Shown in pieces: positions 39,785-49,211 of a DNA stretch of 64,000 nucleotides (position 1 is the first letter of the stretch; every line of letters starts with the position of its first letter). The position numbers and the translations under genes are program-made. A model generated the notes under the pieces. The model saw only the letters and a list, made by a program, of their open reading frames with translations, made no database searches and was not told the origin of the DNA. The stretch is from Rhodothermales bacterium (GTDB lineage: Bacteria; Bacteroidota; Rhodothermia; Rhodothermales; Bin80), in contig CATQHT010000003.1 of assembly GCA_958296045.1 (NCBI GenBank), positions 2,192,501 through 2,256,500 of the forward strand. The letters run 5' to 3'.

Positions 39785-39926
39785 CTTTGGCACTCGGGCT
39801 GACGGCGGGGCCTCGTTCGCCCTCAATTATCCGCCTGGAGGGCCGATTTCGGCCATCTTTGTCACTCAGGCTGACGGCGGGGCCTCGTTTTTCTTCGTTT
39901 TCCTCCTAGCGGGCCGATTTCAGCGC
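39785..39926 (+). repeat. Tandem duplication of an IS terminal module
   Basis: Two direct copies, 72 bp apart, share ctttg-cactc-ggctgacggc, then ggggcctcgtt and gggccgatttc. The inner copy (39857) resembles the right terminus more closely than the outer one. Confidence 0.75.
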
Positions 39927-40078
39927 CGTTTTTCGTCGATATTGTCGCCGATCGCGTTGTAGTGAAATAGATAGGGCCTCCGGGAACGCGCCGCGATCGG
40001 CGCCGTAACACCACCCCGGACCAGACGCGCAGCGCCATCTTCGTACGAGCCTCTAATTACCGCCGCAAAAACGGCCAG

Positions 40079-41869
40079 GTGCGAACCTCATTCGCGCTCC
40101 TTCAATCCGTACGCGTCGAAGGACAATCCACCCACCGTACCCTACTCAACCTCGGACGGGATTTCAGTATCCCTAAGCAAGACTGGCCCGAACTCGCCAA
40201 GCAGGTCACCGCCCGACTGAAAGGACAAGCGCGCATCCCCGTACAGGAAGAGGATGAGCACCTGAAGAACGCGGTCGATGATATCGTCAAACGACTTCTG
40301 GACCAAGGCTTTGACATCAATGCAAAACACCCGGATGGTCGCGACACCATTCTTACAGACAAGGTCTACAACCCCGACGCCAAGACCGTCGGAGGCGAGC
40401 GCCTAGCGCTGCAAGCGCTCGAACTGCTGGGCATGGAAGAACTCTTGCGTGAACTCGAGTTTCCCGAAAATCATATCAAGCTCGCCTGTGCGTTGATCGT
40501 CGGACGCATGCTCTGTCCCGGCAGTGAACGGCGCACCCATAAGTGGATGACGGAGACCTCCAGTATCCTGGAGCTGCTGAACCTCCAGGAGCCAAGTCTG
40601 AGCATGCTGTACCGATGCTCAGACCGGTTGCACAAGCACCGGCATGAGATCATGAACCGCCTCTTTGGAAACACAAAGAGGGTGTTGGATTTTGACGAGA
40701 CGATCGTGTTTTATGATCTAACAAATGCCTTTTATCACGGTCGGGAGAAAGGAGAACTCCTTCGTCGTGGGCGCAGCAAAGAGAAGCGGAGCGATTGTCC
40801 TCTGGTCACGCTGGCGCTGACGCTCGATGCCTCGGGATTCCCGCGCGGTGTGGAGATTCTACCTGGCAACGCGAGCGAGCCGGCTACGCTCCAAAAGGCC
40901 ATAGAGAACCTGAACGGAGCGACGCCCACCATCATCATGGATGCCGGTATTGCCACCAAAGCAAATCTGGCGTACTTGAAGGACAACAACCTCAACTGGA
41001 TCTGTGTGGAGCGAAAAAGGGTGCCTCCTGTGCCCACCCAGGCACCCGATCAAGAGTTTGTAACCGCTAATGAGGTGAAAGTCCGGGCTTGGAAGCTCCC
41101 CGAGGAGGAGGGAGTAGTGCGCGTCTATGTACACAGTGAAGCCCGGCAGGCCACCGACGAGCAGATCTTGCAGACCAAATGCGACCAGTTTGAAGCGGCA
41201 CTGCAATACCTCCATGAGGGACTGCCCGTGCCCAGACGCCTGAAAAATATCAAGAAAGTCGAACGCAAGGTTGGTCGCCTGCAGGAGAAGTACAAGTCGG
41301 TGGCCCACCTGTATGAGGTTGAGGTGAAGCAGAAGGAGGGGACACAGCGTGCCGCATCGGTCACGTTTAGCAAGCGTACCTCCCATCAGAAAAAAACCCA
41401 GGCCGCCGGAGGGTATGTGCTCAGCACCAGCCATACCACCTGGTCTGCCAAAAAGATTGCGCGCACCTACTGGCGGCTCACGGAAATTGAGGCCACGTTC
41501 CGAGTCATGAAGTCCGACCTGGGATTACGGCCTATCTATCACAGCAAAGATGAGCGGATTGAAGGACATCTGTTCATTACCGTGCTGGCCTACCACGTGT
41601 CCCATTTGATCCGCACCAAGCTCAAGGCCAACCATGTCCATGAAAGCTGGAATGCGCTCCGCTTCAAACTCAACCGGATCCATCGGATTACCACGGTGCT
41701 ACCAAAGAGTAAGCACCGCTATATCGTCCTCAAAGTGGATCAGAAGTTGACGCCATGCTTGCAGCGGATCGTCCATTGTCTGGGCATGAGCTACGATCCC
41801 GCGGCGACAAGAAGCAAGGAGGAATACTCCAGTGAGCCGAACGATCTGAAAAAACCTCCTGATTCATGA
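40079..41869 (+). CDS. IS1634-family transposase
   Basis: 596 aa, or slightly longer, since in-frame codons upstream (IFVRASNYRRKNGQ) look like the true N-terminus but lack a standard start codon. DDE core: DETIVFYDLTNAFYHG (first Asp), TIIMDAGIATKANLAYL (second Asp) and YWRLTEIEATFRVMKSDL (Glu). The family-typical HLFITVLAYHVSHLI follows. Otherwise intact. Confidence 0.88.
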   Translation: MRTSFALLQSVRVEGQSTHRTLLNLGRDFSIPKQDWPELAKQVTARLKGQARIPVQEEDEHLKNAVDDIVKRLLDQGFDINAKHPDGRDTILTDKVYNPDAKTVGGERLALQALELLGMEELLRELEFPENHIKLACALIVGRMLCPGSERRTHKWMTETSSILELLNLQEPSLSMLYRCSDRLHKHRHEIMNRLFGNTKRVLDFDETIVFYDLTNAFYHGREKGELLRRGRSKEKRSDCPLVTLALTLDASGFPRGVEILPGNASEPATLQKAIENLNGATPTIIMDAGIATKANLAYLKDNNLNWICVERKRVPPVPTQAPDQEFVTANEVKVRAWKLPEEEGVVRVYVHSEARQATDEQILQTKCDQFEAALQYLHEGLPVPRRLKNIKKVERKVGRLQEKYKSVAHLYEVEVKQKEGTQRAASVTFSKRTSHQKKTQAAGGYVLSTSHTTWSAKKIARTYWRLTEIEATFRVMKSDLGLRPIYHSKDERIEGHLFITVLAYHVSHLIRTKLKANHVHESWNALRFKLNRIHRITTVLPKSKHRYIVLKVDQKLTPCLQRIVHCLGMSYDPAATRSKEEYSSEPNDLKKPPDS

Positions 41870-42681
41870 ATGCTGTGACGCCCCCCATGCCTCACGCCAG
41901 TACCCACTCCAGAAGGAGTAGCGTGAGCTGTGTCCGATTCGGACAGATGAGACCCGATCAAGGGGCCCCAATACGACGAAGGACACGCAAGACAGGGGCG
42001 AACACCCCCTAAGCCACCACCGACCGCTCCGGTAATCAGAAAGGCTCCATAGCACCCGGAAAAACGCCCCCCAGAACGGGGACAGGGGAGGTCCGACCTC
42101 TCACTTCACTACAAGTGACAAAGTCGAGCCAGGGAGGATGCCCGGCGCAAAGCAGGACAGCGCCAGCTGCAGCGGATACGGCTCAGGCTTAAGGCGCGGT
42201 TCGCAGTCCTCGCGTGCCACCAACACAGGAAAGCAGTCCTGCCACCCGAACCGGGCTACAGTCCAGCGGGCTTCGGCGGTAGGCCGGCCGGTGACAATGC
42301 CCAAGCGAAGGCTGCGCTGGCTGAGCAACTGCAACGTACTCGTGACGACAAGGGGCGTCTCGTCCGTGATGAACCCGTCAAAGGAGCGTCCCCGATAATG
42401 GCGCTGAAACTCGCTAATAACTGCGGTAAGACGCACATCGGAGCCTTAGCTCAAGATCAGGGCGTGTGTAAGCTCCCAGTCGTCATGGAATCCGCCCTGG
42501 TCTTTTAGGCGCTGGGCTGCGGTGGCTTCAGGGTATGCGCCTGTGAAGTGTCGAACGGTCTCACGGATAGCTCGGCGATAGGACCGTGACACGTCCACCA
42601 GTACGCCGTCCATGTCGAACAGTACCAGCCGAAGGCCAGCACGGGTCTTTGTCATAGTCGCCGGCGGCCGATAGCGTCACC

Positions 42682-44379
42682 CTATGAGTTCATCGTTACT
42701 AAGAACTCATCATTGCTCTTGGTGCCCCTGAGGCGGTCAAGCAGAAAATTCATGGCCGGGATCGGATCCATATCTGCCAGGAGCTTCCGCAGGATCCATA
42801 TGCGCATCAGGCGTGCCTCATTGATCAGCAGCTCCTCGCGGCGCGTCCCCGACATCACCACATTCATGCTGGGATAGATACGCCGGTCAGCCATCTCGCG
42901 GTTTAGCACCAGCTCCATGTTGCCCGTGCCTTTGAATTCCTCAAAGATCACTTCATCCATGCGGCTGCCGGTGTCAATAAGCGCTGTGCCTATGATAGTC
43001 AAAGAGCCGCCCTCTTCGATGTTGCGTGCCGCCCCGAAGAATCGCTTGGGGCCTCGCAGCGCTCCGGCTTCAATGCCGCCGGAAAGGGTGCGCCCCGAGT
43101 CTGGGGCGACCGCGTTATGGGCCCGCGCCAGACGCGTGATGGAATCCAAGAGAATCACGACGTCCTGCTTCGCTTCCACCAAGCGTTTGGCCTTTTCAAG
43201 GACGATTCCAGACACGACCACATGGCGCTCTGGATCCTGGTCGAACGTAGACGCGATGACCTCGCCTTTGACGCTGCGCCGCATGTCGGTCACCTCCTCT
43301 GGGCGCTCGTCCACCAGAAGAATCAAGAGGTGCGCCTCTGGATGGTTGGTCGAGATGGAGTTGGCGATCTTCTGCAAGAGAATGGTCTTGCCCGTCTTGG
43401 GTTGGGCGACGATGAGTCCGCGCTGGCCTTTGCCGATGGGTGCAAACAGGTCCATCACCCGCATGCTCATCTCATTAGGGCGCGTCTCCAGGCGCAGCTG
43501 CTCTTCCGGGTACAGGGGAGTCAGATACTCAAAGCTCTGACGTTCCTCGACCGAGCCCGGCTCGCGTCCATTGACATTGTGGACTTGGATGAGTGCGAAA
43601 AAGCGTTCCCCCTCTTTGGGCGGGCGAACGGCACCATCCACGGTGTCTCCCAGACGCAGGCTGAAGCGCTTAATCTGGCTGGGTGACACGTAAATGTCAT
43701 CCGGGCTGGGCAGGTAGTTGTATTCCGGGGACCGCATGAAGCCATACCCGTCGGGCAGAATCTCTAGGACGCCGGTCTTGCGGATCATGGCGTCCAGCTC
43801 CATGCGGGCGGGATCGTGGTGCGCCATATACTCCGGGCGCCCTTCGTATACGCGTCTGCGGCGCTCTCCACGCATGGTGCGACGGTTGTCGCGTCGCGAG
43901 CGGTGTCTGTCGCCGCCTCTGCCGGGATTGCCGCCACTTCGCCAATCTTTGCGTGCCCCCCGTTTGGGCTCATCCCGCGGTACGCGCCGGGGGCCTTCCT
44001 GACCGGTGCGTGGCTTTGGTTGCCGGGAGGCGTCGCCACCAGCGCGTGGGCCGCGGACCTTGTCTGCCTTCTGACCACGGCGGATCCGTGGCCGCCCGCC
44101 GCGGGATGCTGCGGCGGGTGAGATTGCAGGTGGCGAGGCGGGCCGCCCAGCGGCATCGGGCGGCTTCGGTGATGCCACGCGCGCCGGCGGGGTGGGTGCT
44201 ACCACCACCGAAGCCCCATTGCTGGACTTGGTTGCGGCGGTGGCGTCAGACGCCAGGCGGCTTGCAAGGAAATCGATCAGTCCCTGCTTCCGCAGGTGAG
44301 TCCAGCCCTTGAACTGGTTCGTTCGGGCTATCTCTGTCAGTTCGGACAGCTTCTTGTCCTTCAGTTCAGCAAGAGTCAT
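42682..44379 (-). CDS. rho: Transcription termination factor Rho
   Basis: 565 aa hexameric RNA helicase. N-terminal Rho_N helices ([20 protein letters not shown]), then about 150 residues rich in Arg, Gly, Pro and Ala, then the cold-shock RNA-binding domain ([20 protein letters not shown]). The ATPase core has Walker A AQPKTGKT and Walker [17 protein letters not shown]. The low-complexity insert is typical of Rho in Bacteroidota and is probably disordered. Start at 44379 is used because the Rho_N domain begins there. The gene stands alone, downstream of folC. Confidence 0.97.
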   Translation of the reverse strand: MTLAELKDKKLSELTEIARTNQFKGWTHLRKQGLIDFLASRLASDATAATKSSNGASVVVAPTPPARVASPKPPDAAGRPASPPAISPAAASRGGRPRIRRGQKADKVRGPRAGGDASRQPKPRTGQEGPRRVPRDEPKRGARKDWRSGGNPGRGGDRHRSRRDNRRTMRGERRRRVYEGRPEYMAHHDPARMELDAMIRKTGVLEILPDGYGFMRSPEYNYLPSPDDIYVSPSQIKRFSLRLGDTVDGAVRPPKEGERFFALIQVHNVNGREPGSVEERQSFEYLTPLYPEEQLRLETRPNEMSMRVMDLFAPIGKGQRGLIVAQPKTGKTILLQKIANSISTNHPEAHLLILLVDERPEEVTDMRRSVKGEVIASTFDQDPERHVVVSGIVLEKAKRLVEAKQDVVILLDSITRLARAHNAVAPDSGRTLSGGIEAGALRGPKRFFGAARNIEEGGSLTIIGTALIDTGSRMDEVIFEEFKGTGNMELVLNREMADRRIYPSMNVVMSGTRREELLINEARLMRIWILRKLLADMDPIPAMNFLLDRLRGTKSNDEFLVTMNS

Positions 44380-44646
44380 GAAAAGGGTGGTGTGACGGTG
44401 CCGGTAGCGGCATGGCGGGGCTCGATGCCGAACGTCCGACGGGAAAATGTGCGCCAAAAGGGCCCTAAGGCCTTCTTTCAGACAGAAATACTAACCAGAC
44501 GAAGCAGTTTACAGCCGGGCAGGCAGCCCAACGAGGAGAAAGCCAAGGCGGCACGAGTGAATGCTGCTGTCGCGCGCACCTGCCGAGTCTACGAGCCAGC
44601 TTCGACTCTGTTGCAAAACAACATAAGAAAAATCATAACAACGGGA

Positions 44647-45927
44647 TCATTGCCAATCGGCCAACACTGCGCCAGCCAGATAATGAGAACCGCAGATAAG
44701 GATCACATCCCGTGCGGTAGCGCGCTCGCGCGCGTGGGCCAGAGCGTCTTTCCAGTGCCCTGACTGGGTCACCGGCACATGCCATCGCCGCAGTGTTCGG
44801 CTAAGGACCTGTGCATCCAGACCGCGCCGCGCGGATAGCTCGCAGGGGTATGCGATGGCACGTTCTCGAAAAAGCTCGCGCGCCATGCCGTCGGCATCCT
44901 TGCTTTGTACCAGCCCGATAAGCACAAATAGGCGCTCAGGGCTCTGGCTTCTAAGGTAGCGCAGGGCCGCACGGAGACCTGCCGGGTTGTGCGCCACATC
45001 TAGCACGATCCTGGGCGAATGCTGCAGGGTTTCTAGGCGGGCACGAAGCCCGCTCAGCTGGTGCACATCCCTAAGTCCGGTCCGCACGGCGTTGGCTGGC
45101 ACGTCGGCGAAGAGCTCCGTCACTCGGATAGCCAACAGCGTGTTGTCCATCTGGTGTGCTCCTGCCAGACGTAGCGATAGGCCGCGGTATCGGGTTCGCG
45201 GTGTCACGACATCGTATGATGGGCCGGTCGAGCCAAGCTCCGCCGCTTCCCATCTGCATTCGCTGTGGGTCACATACAGCGGCGCGCCACGCTCGGTCGC
45301 CATCGCTTTGAGCACATCCAGGGCCGCTGGTGCCCGTGCAGCCGTCACCAGAGGAACCTGGAGTTTGATGATCCCACCTTTTTCGCGTGCGATGGCGCTG
45401 AGCTTGTGCCCGAGCACGTGCGTATGGTCATAGTCTACATTGGTGATGACGCTCAAGCGCGGATGCAGGATGTTGGTGGCATCGAGGCGTCCGCCAAGGC
45501 CGGTTTCGATGACGGCGGCTGACACTTGCTGTTCTGCAAAGTAGCAGAAGGCCAGCGCTGTCATGGCTTCGAAAAAGCTTGGACGCACGGTAAGCATCGC
45601 GTCCCTGTACTGAGCCACGGCACGAGTCATCCACGAACTGGGGACCGGGGCGCCGTCAAAGCGGATACGCTCGCGCATGCTGACCAGGTGGGGCGAGGTA
45701 TACAGCCCGACGCGTGTGAAGCCGTTCGCCCGCAGGATGGCGGAAATCATCGACGCTGTCGAGCCTTTGCCGTTGGTGCCAGCGACATGGATGCTGCTGA
45801 ATCGCCGATGGGGGTTCCCCATGGCCGTCATCAATGCCTGCACACGCTCTGGTCCCGGGTTCAGCGCCAGGGTTCCCCTGTCTCCGTAGCGGGGCAGCTG
45901 AAGCAGAAAAGCCTCGTAACCCTCCAT
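44647..45927 (-). CDS. folC: Folylpolyglutamate/dihydrofolate synthase
   Basis: 426 aa Mur-ligase-fold enzyme adding glutamate to folates. P-loop VAGTNGKGSTASMIS near residue 48, AAVIETGLGGRLDATN near 140, NVDYDHTHVLG near 163, and IVLDVAHNPAGLRAAL in the C-terminal domain. Its ATG directly follows the porX stop (tagatg), so the two are co-transcribed. Confidence 0.95.
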   Translation of the reverse strand: MEGYEAFLLQLPRYGDRGTLALNPGPERVQALMTAMGNPHRRFSSIHVAGTNGKGSTASMISAILRANGFTRVGLYTSPHLVSMRERIRFDGAPVPSSWMTRAVAQYRDAMLTVRPSFFEAMTALAFCYFAEQQVSAAVIETGLGGRLDATNILHPRLSVITNVDYDHTHVLGHKLSAIAREKGGIIKLQVPLVTAARAPAALDVLKAMATERGAPLYVTHSECRWEAAELGSTGPSYDVVTPRTRYRGLSLRLAGAHQMDNTLLAIRVTELFADVPANAVRTGLRDVHQLSGLRARLETLQHSPRIVLDVAHNPAGLRAALRYLRSQSPERLFVLIGLVQSKDADGMARELFRERAIAYPCELSARRGLDAQVLSRTLRRWHVPVTQSGHWKDALAHARERATARDVILICGSHYLAGAVLADWQ

Positions 45928-47496
45928 CTACTGGCGCGGGCGCAGCGTGAGGACCGGCAGAATCATCTCCTCCATAGATGCACCGCCGTGCTGCATCGAG
46001 TCGTTATAGAGGTTGAGGTAGTGGTGAAAATTGGTGGGATACAGGAAGTAGTAATCCTCGCGCGCGATGATGTATTCGGTGGTCATCCGGTCAGAGGGCA
46101 GCCCCCAGGTACGCGGATCCCGGACAATGAGGGCGTGCCTGTCGTCAGCCTTCAGGTTGCGGCCGCACTTGTAGCGGAGCGCCGTAGAGGTGCGCCGGTC
46201 GCCCCGAACACGCGTGGCACGCAGGCTGCGGATGGCTCCATGATCTGTAGTGATGACCACCAGGCAGTCATGCCTAGCGAGGCTCTGGAAGGCCTGGTAC
46301 AGCCATGAGTGTTCAAACCAGGTGCGTGTCAGGGCACGATAGGCGCGCTCATCGGGAGCTAGCTCCTTGATGATGTCGTGGTCAGCGCGGCTGTGCGCCA
46401 GGATATCTACGAAATTCACCACGATCGCGCTAAGGTCAGTTTGCAGGCAGTTGGTGACTCCAGATGCGAAAGCGCGTCCGTCCGCCTTTCCGATAAGCTT
46501 CTGATAGCGCATCCGCACATCACCTAGCCGCTTGCGGCGCAGCTGCTCGGCGAGAAATGCTTCCTCGTGGCGGTTCCGACTGTGCTCGTCCCCTTCGCTG
46601 GAGTTCCACCGCCTGGGATGGCGACGGGCGATGTCGCGCGGAAGCATCCCGCTAAAGATGGCGTTGCGCGAATAAGGGGTGGCCGTGGGAAGGATGGAAT
46701 AGTGAAAATCCTTCTCAATGGTAAAGAGCGGATAGAGCAGCTTTTCAAACTCCAACCATTGGTCGTACCGCATGCAGTCAATAACAAAAAACAGCACGGG
46801 TCGGTGGCCGCCAAGGTGCGGCATAACCCAACGATTGACAACCTCGTGGGACAGGCTGGGTCGCCGGTCCGCCAGCTTCTGGTACGCGGTGCGTATCCAT
46901 GCCGGGTAGTGATTGCCAATAAAGCGTCCGAAAGCGCGGTTTGCTTCCTGGTACTGGTCGCGCAGGATCTGCCGGGCGTTGTCGTCGCCTTCCAGCTCCA
47001 CATCGAAGCGCACCATTTCCTGGTACAGGTCCACCCATTCCTGTGGCGAGAGTGGGTCCGACAGTGCCATCGAGATCTGGCTGAAGCGGCGCAGGTACTG
47101 TTCGGACACCTTTTCGCTGCGCAGGCGCGGCCGTTCCAGTAGGCGCTTGCAGGTGAGCAGGATCTGGCTCGGGTTGACCGGTTTGGTGAGGTAGTCGCTG
47201 ATCTGGTCGCCGAGCGCTTCTTCCATCAGCTGCTCTTCCTCACTCTTGGTGACCATGACCACCGGTACGCGCGGCCGGATATGCTTGATCGCCGTCAGCG
47301 TGTCGAGCCCGCCCATGCCGGGCATCTGTTCATCTAGGAGAACGACATCAAAGGGTCCTTTGGTGACTGCGGCCACGGCGTCGGCGCCGTTGGTGACGCG
47401 CGTCACCTGGTATCCTTTGCTTTCAAGAAAGAGGATGTGCGCCCGAAGGAGTTCAATTTCGTCATCGGCCCAAAGGATGTGCGGTGCACTGGTCAT
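45928..47496 (-). CDS. porX: PorX-like response regulator with PglZ domain
   Basis: 522 aa. N-terminal receiver domain (residues about 6-120) with the acidic pair WADDEIE, phospho-acceptor DVVLLDEQMPG and Lys in DYLTKPV. A helical linker follows, then a PglZ alkaline-phosphatase-like domain (about 210-515) with metal-site motifs VLFFVIDCMRYDQW and VVITTDHGAIRS. PorX works with PorY in control of type IX secretion and gliding and is nearly restricted to Bacteroidota and relatives, so it supports the taxonomic call. No porY or secretion gene is in the window. Upstream of the adjacent folC. Confidence 0.92.
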   Translation of the reverse strand: MTSAPHILWADDEIELLRAHILFLESKGYQVTRVTNGADAVAAVTKGPFDVVLLDEQMPGMGGLDTLTAIKHIRPRVPVVMVTKSEEEQLMEEALGDQISDYLTKPVNPSQILLTCKRLLERPRLRSEKVSEQYLRRFSQISMALSDPLSPQEWVDLYQEMVRFDVELEGDDNARQILRDQYQEANRAFGRFIGNHYPAWIRTAYQKLADRRPSLSHEVVNRWVMPHLGGHRPVLFFVIDCMRYDQWLEFEKLLYPLFTIEKDFHYSILPTATPYSRNAIFSGMLPRDIARRHPRRWNSSEGDEHSRNRHEEAFLAEQLRRKRLGDVRMRYQKLIGKADGRAFASGVTNCLQTDLSAIVVNFVDILAHSRADHDIIKELAPDERAYRALTRTWFEHSWLYQAFQSLARHDCLVVITTDHGAIRSLRATRVRGDRRTSTALRYKCGRNLKADDRHALIVRDPRTWGLPSDRMTTEYIIAREDYYFLYPTNFHHYLNLYNDSMQHGGASMEEMILPVLTLRPRQ

Positions 47497-47705
47497 CTGC
47501 GAAGCCCGTCTGTTGCGATTACGTAACGGTGCGTCAGCCGGTGCGGCGCAAGGGCCGGTAGATGTGGCAAGGGAATGCTTATTAAATTATACGCGGCCTA
47601 GCCGATGCTGTTGCGCCTTCTGCACGGCACAAAGGACATGCTGCATCGTTGGCCACACAGCACGACCGATAGAGACAAAAAGACAACACGAAACGCGTTA
47701 GCATC

Positions 47706-48224
47706 ATGAAGGGTGGCAACGCTGTGTCCGGTGTCATGCAGGCGGCCATTAGCCAGCAGATTCAGGCTGAGCTGGAAAGTGCTTACCTGTACCTAGCGCT
47801 TTCGGCCCATATGGAGCTGAAGAATCTGAAGGGATTCGCGCATTGGCTGCGCCTGCAGTGGGAAGAAGAGCTGGCCCATGCGCTCAAGCTACAGGACTAC
47901 CTTTTGCAGCGGGACGCGCCCATCACGTATGGCGCGCTGCGCGCGCCCGTTTGTGAGGTCGACACGCCCCTGGAGGTCTTTGAATTGGTGCTCCGCCACG
48001 AGCAGAAGGTGACGCGGCTGATCAACGAGCTGTACGCATTGGCGGTCGCTGAATCGGATTACGCTTCGCAGACGATGCTCCAGTGGTTTGTGACCGAGCA
48101 ATTGGAGGAGGAAGAGAATGCCCGCACCGTTGTGGAAGATCTGCGTTGGTCTGGTGGCGCAGGTCCCAGCCTGCTGCTATTGGATCGGGAGCTGGCCGCT
48201 CGCGTGCCTGAACCTTCGCAGTAG
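47706..48224 (+). CDS. ftnA: Ferritin
   Basis: 172 aa four-helix iron-storage protein. Ferroxidase residues can be placed: Glu in QAELESAYLYLA, Glu and His in WEEELAHALK (ExxH), Glu in VTRLINELY, and Gln in FVTEQLEEEE, the bacterial FtnA pattern. No haem Met as in bacterioferritin was assigned. Divergent from porX, so 47497-47705 holds two promoters. Confidence 0.95.
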   Translation: MKGGNAVSGVMQAAISQQIQAELESAYLYLALSAHMELKNLKGFAHWLRLQWEEELAHALKLQDYLLQRDAPITYGALRAPVCEVDTPLEVFELVLRHEQKVTRLINELYALAVAESDYASQTMLQWFVTEQLEEEENARTVVEDLRWSGGAGPSLLLLDRELAARVPEPSQ

Positions 48225-48232
48225 GGTGATCT

Positions 48233-48264
48233 TGGCCTGTGCAGCACAGTGCAGGCCCGTTTTG
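48233..48264 (+). terminator. Hairpin terminator after ferritin
   Basis: ggcctg (48234-48239) pairs with caggcc (48252-48257), followed by cgtttt. An alternative inner stem ctgtg/cacag also forms. The T-run is short, so termination may be partial and allow read-through into the next gene. Confidence 0.5.
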
Positions 48265-48286
48265 CAATAGAACCACACATAGACTC

Positions 48287-49201
48287 ATGAGACGACCCAC
48301 TTGCACCGTAATCCTGGCTGCTGTCCTGTGGGCCGTCCTGTCCGGTGACGCCTTGGCGCAACGCGACTTCGATGCGGTCGAGGTCGGAATCGAGGTAGTG
48401 GCCGACGGCGTTTACATGCTCACCGGCGCAGGCGGCAACATTGGCGCCTCGGTGGGTGCCGACGGCACGTTTCTGGTTGACGACCAGTTTGCGCCGTTGA
48501 CGGAGAAAATCCTGGCCGCGCTTGCCACGGTAACCGAAGGTCCGGTGCGTTTTGTCATCAATACGCATTTTCACGGTGACCATACCGGTGGCAATGAGAA
48601 TCTCGGCAAAGCCGGAGCGGTCATCGTGGCGCACGAAAATGTGCGCAAGCGCATGACGATGGAGGAGTTCGATGCGTCGGTGGGACCCACCAGCCATTCT
48701 GCGCCACCGGGTGCGCTTCCGGTGATCACGTTTGCCGAGGGGCTCACCTTTCACTGGAATGGTGCGACCATCCGCGTCTTTCATCATGAAGATGGTCACG
48801 CCCACACTGATGGCGACGCCATCATCCACTTTGTGGAAGCGAACGTGTTCCACATGGGCGATACCTATTTCAATGGTATGTACCCGTTCATTGATGTCAA
48901 TGACGGTGGCAGCGTCCAGGGGCTTATTGAGGTTGTAAGCCACGTTATCGACTTGGCGGACGATGACACGAAGATTATTCCCGGGCACGGGCCTCTTTCT
49001 GACAAGGCCGAGCTGAGGGTATATCGTGACATGCTGCAATCGATAGTCCGGGCCGTGCGGGCGGGCATCGACCGGGGGCTTACGTTGGAGGCCATGGTGC
49101 AAGAAGCGCCGACAGCCGAGTACGATGCCGACTGGGGTGGGGGCTTTATTAGCGCGGAGCGCCTCATTGAGGCGTGCTACACCTCATTGGCGGACCGGTA
49201 G
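48287..49201 (+). CDS. Secreted metallo-beta-lactamase-fold hydrolase
   Basis: 304 aa. Signal peptide (TVILAAVLWAVLSGDALA, cut near AQR), then an MBL-fold domain with the zinc motif TNTHFHGDHTGG-type sequence (NTHFHGDHTGG), a further His in EDGHAHTDGDA, Asp in FHMGDTYFNG and His in IIPGHGPLSD. Exported to the periplasm. It resembles the broad class of secreted MBL hydrolases related to subclass B3-like and quinoprotein-associated proteins; substrate unknown. The ATG at 48287 is chosen because the signal peptide starts there. Confidence 0.88.
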   Translation: MRRPTCTVILAAVLWAVLSGDALAQRDFDAVEVGIEVVADGVYMLTGAGGNIGASVGADGTFLVDDQFAPLTEKILAALATVTEGPVRFVINTHFHGDHTGGNENLGKAGAVIVAHENVRKRMTMEEFDASVGPTSHSAPPGALPVITFAEGLTFHWNGATIRVFHHEDGHAHTDGDAIIHFVEANVFHMGDTYFNGMYPFIDVNDGGSVQGLIEVVSHVIDLADDDTKIIPGHGPLSDKAELRVYRDMLQSIVRAVRAGIDRGLTLEAMVQEAPTAEYDADWGGGFISAERLIEACYTSLADR

Positions 49202-49211
49202 CGGTGTCTTA

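Larger units (their letters stand above)
39785..42123 (+). mobile_element. IS1634-family element
   Basis: About 2.34 kb bounded by CTTTGGCACTCGG and the inverse of CTTTGTCACTTGT. It splits the HAD gene. The left end is duplicated: a second copy of the terminal sequence begins at 39857. A target duplication is not obvious, but removing 5 bp would restore the host frame, which fits the family. Confidence 0.75.
39544..42655 (-). pseudogene. HAD-superfamily hydrolase gene, split by IS1634
   Basis: 5' half (42655-42124): LVLFDMDGVLVDVSRSYRRA, the HAD nucleophile motif DxDG; then a TAA stop (42446-42448) and, in the same frame, LRLGIVTGRPTAEARW (motif II) and RLKPEPYPLQLAL (motif III Lys). 3' half (39784-39544): ALYVGDSVDDMTAAKRAG (motif IV). 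A phosphoglycolate-phosphatase-like enzyme originally, about 235 aa. Broken twice, by the internal stop and by the IS. Confidence 0.85.
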
